From NCBI GenBank assembly GCA_030323885.1, contig CM059196.1, forward strand, positions 36,806,481-36,870,480: a stretch of 64,000 bases of DNA, given 5' to 3'. The position numbers were made by a program, and so were the translations under genes. This DNA is from Branchipolynoe longqiensis. Lineage: Eukaryota > Annelida > Polychaeta > Phyllodocida > Polynoidae. The notes below the pieces were generated by a model. That model had not been told where the DNA came from and made no database searches. It saw nothing but the letters and a program-made list of their open reading frames with translations. Positions 11,001 to 23,900 of the stretch are shown here, in pieces; position 1 is the stretch's first letter; every line of letters begins with the position of its first letter.

Positions 11001-14000
11001 TTTTTTTTTAGCCGGACACTATTTTCAGCTCTGTATGAGTAGTAGGAAGGATTATGAATATGGCGAAGTGGGAGGAGATGAATAATAGAAAGTAATGAAT
11101 TATGATCGAAACAGAGTATTGAATCGAAAGCTGGGTATAATTGAAAGGGAGTGGCAAGAAAATAGATATTAAAATAGTATTAAAAACCTTGCTTTTAACC
11201 CTAATTTTGATCGCTTGGAAATAAAAATGAATAAAGGATTTGGGATTTGATGGAGTCATAAAACGTGGTGTGGAATTATTTTAAATACAAATATTTGAAT
11301 GGTCAGTAATTATGGCTTTCCCCCTTTTTTTGTGGTAAAACAGTTTATTCATCAGAACACACTATTTTTGTGTGCTGAGGCGATGGTCTTCCGGCCATTT
11401 ATATTACATTGTAGATAGATGGAATATTAGGTGATTAAGAGGGTTAGTGGATTAGCTATAGTGAGTTCAGTATTAATGGGCTAAGGTGGTGGGTTGCAGT
11501 ATAAACCGTGCTATTATTGGTGCTGTGTATGTGAGGGGGGGGGGGGGGTGGAGCCATCTCCACAATTCTATACACTCAATCTGGGGCCATATGCAGGAGT
11601 CAGTGTTAGCGGGGTTTGGTGTTAGAGCCTGTTACCGTTTAGCTATCACCAACGTCGGGAACTCTGTCAAGTCGTATGCAGGAGCACGCAACACTTTCAT
11701 TATAGCTAAACGTAAATTTATTTATAGATTTGTGAAATCCCTCTGCATTTGTAGCCATATATTAGGCTCAAATATATTGAATGCGGTCATATTTAACAGA
11801 ATTACATACGCAATAAGTGAAATTTTATCAATTTAACCCTAAGTTCGAAGCGTTATTAAGGCTACCGCCGCATTGGTGGCGATATTAATAGTTATATTTT
11901 CGAATCGACGAACGTACAGTGAACAAACCGCCGCCAGTATGGAAAGCGACGTCGATGTGGTGGCGGCGGCGATTTGTTTATTTTACGTTCGTCGATTCGA
12001 TTTGACAATATTAACATCGCTGCCAATGCTGCGGCAGCATTAATATTGCTTCGGATTTAGGGTTAATTTAATGAAATTTCACTTATTGCGTATGTAATTC
12101 TGTTAAATATGATAGCATTGAATAGATTTGGCCACAACCTTACGCTAACACCGTCCTTAAACGTCATATGAAATGGGGTTATTGTCACGGACCTTAAACG
12201 CGCGGTGTTAGGCCTATCACTGACTCGTGCATACCGACTTTTCGGCGCTAAACCAGAAATCCCCTCTAAACGCGTTTTGGCTTGCTAACACACTCCTGCA
12301 TATGGCCCCTGGTCTGTTCTGGCAACTAATATTTAGAGGGTGGGACCACACGGGATGGCCGATCGGTCTCGGAAACCACACCGGGGGATCCAAACTCATG
12401 TGTTTGTGTGTTTGAACCCTGGTCAAGTCAAACCAATGACATAAAAATTTATGCTTGTCGCTTCCTAGCCAGGCACTCGACATTATAAGGATATGGCAAG
12501 GACTGGTTGGCTCAGTGTCAGGATAATGTGACTGAGTGGGATATCAGGTCATAGTGCTGGTGGCATGGTCTCTCAGTGGGGCAGTCACCATGAGTGTGCA
12601 CTGTCACAAGTCAGTACCCATCCTGATATGACCTTAGATGTTGCTAAGATGTAACACAAACAAAATTTAAGCAGTGAAGCAGATGTGGATAATTGACGAT
12701 TTCTGCCAATAATAAATTATTTGGACGATTTCAAAATGGGCAGGGACTATAGTTACAAGTAAAGTGGCCTTGAAGTATTTTTTATTAGTTCTATATAAAT
12801 ACAGGTCTCAAGAAATTCGGACCAAACGTAAAATAGGTCACCAAGCTAAATGTCTCGCTACAACATATCATACGTGAGAATCTTACAGAATTCCGGATTT
12901 TTGATCTATCCAATCTTTTCCGAATATGGTCAAAATTTGTGACCATTCTGGGTTCTCCCGACACTTTAGAAGTCCAAAAAGAAATATATTTTCCTGGTGT
13001 TTTTTTGGTCAGGCCATTCTCATCTATGTGTGGTGATACCAGACATACTTGGTATATTACTATGAATGGATGTTACTTGTATCCCCGTCCTGATATGACC
13101 ATAGATTTTGCTAGGACATAAAACAACAAATGTTGCTAGTAGCCAGTAGATCGACAACCCCCCCCCCCCCCCCCCCCCATTCCTGGCCACCCCAAAACCC
13201 GACAAGGTTTGCAACTGCCTACACTGGTTATTTACTGATTTGTTGGTTTATTTGTCACCGTTTTGAGCACTCAGAACCTCCCATAACATAAGAAAACTCT
13301 GTTTTACTGCATCTACATGCATTCACATGGCTAGGGAGGGTGCTCGTATTCCAAGATGGCAGCCCGCTGATTGCTAAGTAGTGACGTCACGTGCACTCCC
13401 TCTATATTTAATATTGCATAGATATTTCAGTAGATTATGTTATGGTTCAAAATTGCTGCCCTAATTTTTCCTAAATAGCTAAGCTATCATTTGAAGAGAA
13501 TGAATAATTTATTTAGACTTAATACATGTTTCTGATTATTAATTTTTTGTTCATTTTGTTTTAGGCTACAACTTCATGGGTTCCGTAATGCAGGTCGAAC
13601 CATCTACCATGTCGAAGCGCCGGTAGGTGTTTTTACTTTCTGTTTCTCTTTTGTTTCTATTATTTCAATTGCTTAGACCGCTTAGGAGTTTTCATGGTGA
13701 TTTATCTGCTAATTTAAGCCCGGTACCTCGGCCAATTTCCCCCTCCCCCCTCCACCCACGCCTCAATTCATGCAAAGAAAAAACACCCAAGCTCACACAA
13801 AAATCTCGAAATAATTAGATAAGCATAATTACAATATTTTTATGTGGTGGAATCTGGGGTTGCACGGGTGTGAAAGTTCCAGATTATTCCTTAAATATTA
13901 TTCCTTATTGTTCCTTAAATATAGTTCTTTGTTTTAAATTGGAATTATCATCTTTTGAATGTGGCAAAGTTACTCATTAAAATAACATTTATATTACGAA

Positions 14001-14960
14001 TATCCTCCCATGAAATCGGGCACTTGGCTTGTCTCCTTAATTGTCAAAATGGTACCAGGCGATTATGGAAAACCAGGGATGTGACAATTAGACCCACCCC
14101 ACACCCGAGTCCGATATTCTTGAAAAATGATAACCTCACCGAATATGATTTTTGTTGAACCTCTGCGAAACTGGGAAAATGTTAGTGTAGCTAAGCTAGA
14201 TTGTTCCAACTTACTGAAGATGCAGTGCGAACTATTTACAGGGTAGCCCAAGGGTAGTCTACTGGAGTAGATTATCAGGTTTAGTTTTATTTACTATAGT
14301 GCCCTCTCGCAGCGAATGTAGTAGGTTAGGTAGGTAGGTAGGTAGGTAGGTAGGTCAGTGCACATAGAACCCAGACATGCTGCTAGCTATCAAGATGGAA
14401 CGCAGACATGCTGCTTGCTACAAAGATGATTGCAGTGCTCAACTTTGTTACATGGGGTTGGGGGGGGGGGGGGGAACTGCACACTGGGCCCGCTTCAGTA
14501 AGTTTAGGGTGGAAACAAACATGGCATCATTTCACCACCGCTCAATGGCTGAATCTACTCTAATTGTTATTTGGCTTTGGTGTTAACTACAAATGTACGT
14601 TGCTAGTTTATCTCCGCAATAATGCATACCAATTAAGAACAGGCATTCGTGACTGATTTCACTCACTCACTCACTCACTCACTCACTCACTCACTCACTC
14701 ACTCACTCACTCACTCACCACGCATACACATACACACACACACGACCAATTGGATTTCCGAATTAACATGGAGAATATTAGGCCCCCGCCACCCAATTTA
14801 AACAAAGAATGCTGCACTCTAATAGTAAAGAATATCCGTGTCACCCCTGTTATCATGGCGCTTCTCCTTGCCACGTGTACTGCTGTTCCTGGCATACATG
14901 AGAAGGCATTCGATTTTACATTAATTAGTAAATCAACATTAGAAATATATGGATATACCC

Positions 14961-14999
<39 letters not shown>

Positions 15000-17900
15000 G
15001 GCAAGGCTGCCAGCCCAGTTAGGCTAACAACGTTGCCAGCCCAGTTAGGCTGCCAGCCCAGTTAGGCTAACAACGTTGTTCTGTCCTGACAGGAGGCTAG
15101 TAACCTATTTATGCTGGCCCATACAGTATAACCCCGTTAAACCAAACTTGAAGGGACCCTAGAAATTTGTTTGGATTAAAGTTGCATAGTCCGATGAAGC
15201 ATCAAATTTTCAAAACCAAAATAATTATCTAGAATTGATTCTACATATCTAACTTAGATACCGGTGCACTTATTAAGCATTTTTTGCCCCATATAAGGGA
15301 ATATACTGAGGCAATTTAGTAGAACCTGTTACTGCTAAAGCCTATGGTATCAGAGTATTGGAGTGCTTGCCAACGAAACTAATTTTACATGTTAGTACTT
15401 CAAATATCTCAAAACTTAGCCATTGGAAATAAAAATGACTTCAAACAAAATTAAGCTAGATTCTAACAATAGATTCAATACATTTATCTCAGAAATCTTT
15501 TTCTCAAAAACATCGGACTATGCAACTTTAACCGATCATTGGTTTAACCGAGCTTTGACTTGGCTTTGGCAACAACTTTGGTGCATTATGAATGTAATTT
15601 ACAATGTGTGTGGACACTATGATTATTGTTTTTTTATGCATAGATACAGTTTAACACCATTAAACCAAGCTCGGTTAAATCGAACGATCGGTTAATCCAA
15701 ACTTTTTTTGGCAACCTGTCAAAATACTACCATTTATCATATAATAAGGTTGCAGATGACCTTAAAACCACATGAAGGTTTGGTTTAACTGTACCGGAAG
15801 TGGCCTGGGCCCGACAATTTTGTTTGGATTAACCGATACTTTGGTTTAAAGTTGCATAGTCCGATGGTTTTGAATTTCAGTATTTTTTCTGAGATAAATA
15901 TATTAGATCGATCACTAGTATCTACTTTACATTAGTTCAAAGTTACTTTTATTTTAAATGGTAAACTTTTGAGATATTTTGAGTGCAAACATGGAAAATT
16001 AGTTATGGCATGGCATAGACTTCTGCAGTAACAGCTTTAACCAACTCTTTTATATGATAAATGGTAGTATTTTTCCGGGCCGCCGAAAAAAAGTTTGGAT
16101 TAACCGGTCGTTTGGTTTAACCGAGCTTGGTTTAACGGGGTTGTACTGTATTTGGACATTTCTATTTTTATTTGACTTCTAACCTAACGTATCTTTTTGC
16201 TGGAATCCTTGTATAAACGTGTCATGGATGCGCCCCACTGTTGCGTGTTCGTTATTAATGAGAAAGAACTGGTTATCTTTGAAGTACATGATCATGGCCG
16301 GTGTGCAGCTCTGAACTATATGGAAAGTTATATCGCGTGTAATAAGCTCTGTAGTGGTCCTTCTCCAGCTGGGGTGGGGGTGGTGGCAGGGTACCAACAT
16401 GCACATCGTCCCCCTCCCAGCGGGGGGCGGGGGGGGGGGCAGGACGCCACTCACTCGTAAGCTTTATATACTTTTTTTTGTTATAAACTTTTATCCCCCC
16501 CCCCCCCACCACCACCACCACGCCTACCGAATATGTAATTATAGGGGTATAGTGCTGAGAATGTGATTACGATAAGTAGCCACTGGATCAGACTGCAAGA
16601 AGCTAAAAGCTCGCCTGGAGAAATTAAATTCACATGAATTCTTTGTCCAAGTGATTTCCTTCATTAAAGTTGCATAGTCCGATGGATTTGAGTATTTCAT
16701 TGTTATGGCGTAATATTGATTGCTATAATCTACGTTACTTCAGTTTCAAGTACTGTTTATTTTAAATGGCTAAGTTTTGCGATGTTTTAAGTGCAAACAT
16801 GTCAAATTAGTTTTGGCACACATGCCAAAACTCTGACACCATAGACCTGTTTCATATGACGTCAGCATGGGTATTTAGGTCTGTGCGCGCACTGCTTGGC
16901 TGCAGGATGACACACTGTCACACTGCAAACTCAATGGCTACGAGCAATCTTCATAGAACAAGTGAAATATCTCTAGAACCACACCACCTAGAAACTAACA
17001 GCTTGGAACACATATAGAAAACATATTTAAGAAACAGATTATATTAAATTGATATGGTTAGGGTTTTGCATTTCTATTAATTTTGAATAAAATTGACGTT
17101 TTGCACTGCACGTATCGGCAAACTCAATGCATTGTCAATGGCTGTGAGCAATCTTCATATAGAAAAAGTGAAATATCTAAGAAAATACACCACTTAGATA
17201 CAAACCGTTTGGAACACATAGAAAACATATTCAACAAATAAATTGATACGGTTAGAGTTCTGTATTTCTATTAATTTTGAATAAAATTGACGTGTTGCAC
17301 TGTGCATATCGGCAAACTGTCAATGTCCATGAGCAATTTTCAGACATAAAACGTGAAATATCTCTAAAACTACACCACCTAGAAACAAACCGTTTGGCAC
17401 ACATATAGAAAACAAATTCAACGAAAAGATGATATTACATTTATAAGGTTAGGGTTCTGCATTTCTATTAATTTTGAATAAAATTGACGTTTTGAACAGC
17501 GCGTATCGGCAAATTCAGTGCATTGTCAATGGCCGTGGGCAATCTTCATACAGAAAAAGTGAAATATTTCTAAAACTACAACACTTAGATACAAACCGTT
17601 TGGAATACCTATAGAACACATCTTTAACAAAAAGTTTATATTAAATTGATACGGTTAGGATTCTGCATTTCTATTAATTTGGAATAAAACCGACGTTTTT
17701 CACTGGGCGTACCGGCAAACTCAATGCAGTGTGCCTGCATTCTGCAGCCAAGCTGCGCGTGCAAACAGGATGTTAGTAAACATTGAAATAGGTCTATAGG
17801 CTTTTACAGTAACAGGTTCTACTAAATTGCCTCATGATTCCCTTATATGTGGCAGCAAATGCTTAATAAGTGCATCAGTATCTAAGTTAGATATGTACAA

Positions 17901-20900
17901 TCAATTCTAGATAATTGTTTTGGTTTAAAAAATGTGATGCTTCATCGGACTATGCAGCTTTATAAGTGAAATCGTCCCATCTTATCTGTTGTCGGGGTTG
18001 GGGGGGGGGGGGTGCCACAAGCTATATATATGTGTTGCATGGGACCGAGTAGTTACCTGTGGTTGATGCATGCTTTTTCACTGAAGGAGAAACCTCCCCC
18101 CCCCCCCCCCCCCCTGGATGTCGGTGCCCACCGACATTAATATTTTGAAGGCAGAAGGAAAGTTAAGCACTTCTTGTCATGAATATGGGCATTGCTGCCA
18201 ACACTGCCTAAAAGCACAATCAAACCATCAGTGGAATGTTACTGGTCTATCTTCACGTATATATATGCATGGTCCGTATGTGGCCTGGAAAGTCTTGACA
18301 AATCTTACTGTCCCCATTGATCTAAATTAGTTTGAAATCGCCATCCGGAATGGTGATTTCGGACTAAATCCAAATGAAAATAGTCTTGAATTCCTATCAA
18401 AAAGAGGCTTGAAAAGCCTTGAATTCCAGATCTTCACGGGTGTACGACGGACCCTGTATATGTACTCTATTGCACTACATTGTTACCAGGAGCACTTCAG
18501 TGTTGTTCTATTGCTGGTAGATTGAACAGTGGATTACATTGCTCGGGAGTTATTTAATTTACTACAATGGCTAGGTGACCTCAGTAAGGAGTTCCGTGAC
18601 TGGTTGGTCAAATAAATTCACGGAGTAATCCAAGGAATGAGGTGTGAACCATAATTATGTCGGATTTAGAAACCTGGTAAATAATAGGCCTTTCTGGTTA
18701 CCCCAAAGTATAGGTTCATTTCTCAGTGTAGTGTAGCGCAGCTTAGCGCAGCTTAGCGCAGCTTAGCGCAGCGTTGGGTTACTATCGGCGAGCGCAGTGA
18801 ATTGGGCCATTTACATTTAGCTCCAAGTCAGTGATGGTGCTGAGTGGGTTTGTGGGTTGGTGCTCAGCCACAACACGTAGAGGGGGTGTAATGACGTCAT
18901 GAGGCAACTTTCGGTGGCCATATTGGATGACATACAGAAGACTTTCAACTGCCTACACTGTGGTTATTTGCTGGTTTATTTGTCATTGTTTTGAGCAGTT
19001 TGGCCTCAGAAGTTGTTGCTAAAGTGCTGTAAGTCAACACATTGTATGTAAACTGCCCAGAACCTCCCATAACACAAGAAAACTCTGTTTTAATGCATCT
19101 GCATGCATTCACAACATGGCTAGGGAGGGTGCTCGTAATCCAAGATGGCTGACCGCTGATTGCTAAGTAATGACGTCACATGCACTCCCTCTATATTGTC
19201 CCTTGACTGCTGATACTAAAGTTGATAGGTTGTGCTTCACTATATTGTACTGGTGATACAAGTGAAGATACCACGCTGATCTGAATTGTCTTATGATGAA
19301 CACCCCCAAGCAACACTGCTCACTGTGGCTGGCCAACCCCTAAATGTTTTGTGGAAATAATAATAATTTAATGATAGTAACTATAGTTGCCTGGTTTTAG
19401 ACAAACGCAATGCATGGGTTACTCATTGTACAGGACCAAATTAAGTTATTTTTCTAAAAATCAAGGTTCGATTCTAAAATATATCTAAATCATATGGAGC
19501 CTTGGAACCCCCACATCGCTTTATAACAATGAAAATAACACACGTCTGAAGGTAGTAACCACAACCGCATTGATGGGGTCATCTTTTAATTGTTTGATAA
19601 CTTGCTGATTGTGTAAGTTAGGTAATAAACAGCCCGTCCTGGTTGATTGTTGTCAACATCTAGTGACTTAAGACATGATTTATGTTGATTTAAATGTCAA
19701 CTTGGTGATGTGAAACTGTGATTGTTTAAAATTTGAAGGTCGCCCCCAATGGAGGACCACATGCTAAGTGAAGCGGCAATAAACGCGCTCACTGACCACA
19801 CTGACAGACCCGCAAGGTATCAACAATTGCTATAGCCGTGTGTGCCCACCCCATGGCCCTACTAACCAACCCTCAGCTGTCTACAGGGTGGAGTGTCTTG
19901 GCGGGGGGATTGGAGGGAGACTATAAACTGCATGGCCCATATCATTTGAGTATGAAGGCAGGGGAACGAGGCAGAAACAGCTTCTGCATCATTGAGCCTA
20001 TTTATAAATTGCTATGGAGTAGTATATGTGGAGTGTGGGAATGAGGCAGAAATATTGCCTGTTTCATTGGGGCCTGTTTTAAAATTTCTATGGAGTAGTA
20101 TATGTGACGGTGGGGTTGGGGGAATAAGACAGAAATATCGCTTGTTTCATTGGGGGCCTTTTGTGAATTTCTATGGAGTAGTATAATATGTGACGGTGGG
20201 GGAATGAGACAAACAGCTTCTGTATCATTGGAGCCTATTTCCTATGAAGTAGCATAATAGGTGATGGTGTGGGAATGAGGCCGAAACACCGCCCTTTTCA
20301 TTGGAGGCTATTAAGTTCTATCAATTAGTATACATGCAAAATGTGATGGAGGAGGACTGAAACTAAAAGGTGTTACCATTTTAGCCTATTTCTGTAAAGT
20401 ATTATAGTATATGATGGGGAGAGGCGAGAGAATGAGACTGAAGCATATTCTGTATCATTTGAGGCGTTTTCTGAATTTCTACGGGTAGTATAATATTTGA
20501 TGGTGGGAGAATGAGACTGAAAGATGTTCTGTATCATTGGAGTCTATTTCTAAATTTATAGGAGTATTCTACTACATAGCGGTTGGGGAATGAGACCGAA
20601 ACAAGTGCTGGATCATTTAAGTACGGGGGAACAAGAACAAGGCATGTTTTGTATCATGAGCCAATTTCTAAATTTATAGGGAGTATTCTAGTATATAACA
20701 GTTTGGGAATGAGACCGAAACAACTTCTGTATCATTTGAGACTATTTCTTTAAAATGGTATAATATATCATGGCCGGGAAATAAAACCCAACTATTTTCT
20801 GTATCTTATACACTTGTGAATTTCTGTAGAATGTGACTACTACAGCAGGGTATGTCTTCTGGAGCTCACACGAAGATCCTTTATATGTGTTTGAAAATTT

Positions 20901-23900
20901 GATTTTGATAATCGGGTGATGTCTTGTTGGGATTCATTTCACCCCGTGCCCCCCTTATCTGAACGCGACTGGTTTATTACTGTTAGTGGCATGCACACAC
21001 TTTGAAGCTGTTGACGCATGATTACTACTAGTTTTAATCTGCCCTCTGTGTTTTATGCGATGTGAAGTTACTGATAAGATTCTGGTATGTGTCGCATTAC
21101 ACCAACGGTAGCGTGTTATAAACAGGATTCCTAATCAAAGTCACCGAGGAAATACGGTAATCCTAATACCATGGCTATTAATAAACTAATTAGTCACATA
21201 TATTAATCCTTTTTTGTTGCATCACGTGGAACTAGCAGTTACCACAGTCACTTGAACTTATTTTGTGTAGCCGCGAATTATACTGTAACAAATGTTGTCT
21301 TTACAGCACACTATAGCCCAGTTTGGGCAAAGGCTGCTTTAAATAATACTTATCATTTTGAGTAAATTGCCTGGTGCTAACTGCATTGCAATTATATCTA
21401 GCGAAATGCTCCTGTATATAAAGATAAAAACTCAGAAATGGTCAATGGTTTTGCTGAGAACAGGCGCTTGTGACAACTCATACGCAGTAATCTGATTAAC
21501 CATATGTAACAATATTATAACCCATATGCTGTTGGCTGGTTGTTGGGAGTTTTGGCAACATCTAAGATCATATCAGGACAGGAACCAACTTGTGACAGGG
21601 CACACTCATGGCAACTTTATAGTGCTGCCCCACTGGGAAATCAGACCATGATCCGATATCCCATTCAGTTACATTATCCTGACACTGAGCTAACCAGTCC
21701 TTGACCTATCCTATTAATGCTGAGCGCCAGGCTAGGAAGTGACGTATCAATTTTATACGTCATTGGTTTGACTTTACTGGGAACCAAACTCCTGATCTCC
21801 CACAAGCGAGCCCCGCGCTCTACCGATTCGGCCACCACGCATGTCTGGCAATATCACAACTCATGCAGTAATATAACTCAAATGCAGCAATCACTCATAT
21901 GGAACATGGCGTAACTCATTAACAGCAAACTAGACGCTGTGGGTGAATCGGTAAAAAGCACAGGTAGGTCGGGAATCCTGACCGAGTCAAACCAATGGCG
22001 TACAAAATTGATACTTGTCGCTACCTAGCCTGGTGCTCAGCATTACTAGGATATGGCAAGGATTGGTTAGTGGGAAATGGATTATGGTGCCAGCAGCCTG
22101 GTATCGCAGTTGGACAGCACTATAGTGCACACTATCACAAGTTGGTACCCGTCCTGATATGACCTTAGATGTTGCCAAGATGTAAAACACAAACAAACAA
22201 GCAAGCATTTATAGCAATGACGTGAATGTACGGTATATGTATTTATATAAGTTAAGCCACTCCATAGAAAACACTTATGAGCAATGCCTCCACTTCCCGC
22301 TACAATCAGAGTTGGCTAGGTTTATTGCTACATAGCGTCTGCTTTATGGTGCCATGGATAGCTTTTTGACCACAATTTAATATTATGTATGTGGAGTGAT
22401 ATTAAACCAGTTTTTGCCTGGCTTAGGGTTGTAGGCTCAACGACGGCAACGCACAAGGTTAAAAGCAATGCGGTTCCGGAGTCTTGAGGGAATCAAGCCC
22501 CATATTAGGGTGATAAGCATTTATTAAATGACTTTAGTTTTGAAACCTAGTAATTTTGGTCAGTAGAAGCTGAAACCAGCCACGATAAAAACTGCTGTAG
22601 GACGGTCAGTCTGATACCAGTTTTATCAGGTTGGCCAGATCGCTGGGCACTACATATCTCCAGATACGGCACTATCAACACCATATTGAATAAATATAAC
22701 TGCTAACCTGGCGAATAGTGAAAGCTAGATTTGTGTGTATGTAGTGTCAGGGATAGAAATAAGCAAATTTTTTCACTTTTCCATAGGACAAGTCTGGTGT
22801 GATTTTCAGGTGTCTGTCTGAATGTTCAGGGTTTTTTTTGTTTGTTTTTTTCATGTAAAAAAAAAAGAAGTAAATTAAAGGAAACAAAATTGTCCAAATG
22901 AAAAGCCCAAGCCATATTCTGCTTGTCCGTGCCTACTCTCACTTTTTTTGAGTGTAAGGAAAGCCTGTGAGGCCAGAATGAAAAGTGAATAATGACATAA
23001 CTATGTTGATGTAGTTATCCTTCTGCAAATTTGGTTATTTCTTGACAACAGTTGCAGTTCAGTGGTCCCTCAGGAGGGGCTGAAAGTGCGACCCGGCGTG
23101 TAAATACGCCCGGTGCAGCTTCAGCTTACATAGTGGAAGTTGGGGTTGTGCCCTTCCCAGACCTGTCTTAACTGTGGCACCAAAAATCGCCATGAATGCG
23201 CAGTCACAAGTCGGTACCCGTCCTGGTATGACCTTAAATGTTGCCAGGACGTAAAACAACAAACTATGGAACCGCTTTTGAACTCACCTTGCATAACCAT
23301 GGGCTTTCTGATGTCCAAATTTGGTTGGGTTTTAGCCATACCTCTGTTTCTAATGTAGATTACACTGAAATTGTCCTAGCAAATATTTTACTTGATAAAA
23401 TACCACTTCCTGTTTGTATTCGTGACCTTTCCCACTCTACTGTCCTGATATGACCAGACGCGATGGCCGAATGAGTTGAGCTTCCATATCTCGTTTTGGT
23501 AGGTGGTTCGAACCCTGGTCGACTAAAACAATGACTTAGAAATTGTTACTTGTTCCCTACTGAAGGGCTCTGCATTATTAGGATAGGGCGAGTACTTGTT
23601 AGTTCATTGTCAGGATACTATGACAGTGGGATATCGGGTCCTTTGTCATAGTGGGATATCGGGTCATGTTTGCGGCCTGATTTCCCAGTGGTGCGGTACT
23701 ATAAAGTAGCCATGAATGCGCACTGTCACAAGTCGGTACCCGTTCTGATATGACTAGGTGTTGCCAGGATGTAAAACTCCAACAACCAACCAACCATCTT
23801 GGAGGTTTGAAATGTTGAAAGTGTTGAATAAGGTAGTTTGTGCCAAACTGGAAGCATTGAGTCGAAAACCCATTAGGACCCAGCTTGCTAACCACTGAAA

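Larger units (their letters stand above)
15124..16148. mobile_element. Pogo-like (Tc1/mariner) non-autonomous element
   Basis: Ends CAGTATAACCCCGTTAAACC and GGTTTAACGGGGTTGTACTG sit between TA dinucleotides. This end type (CAGT..AACC) is typical of pogo/Tigger-like elements. Two TTAA-type elements are nested inside (15180-15527, 15850-16036). No transposase ORF. Confidence 0.8.
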
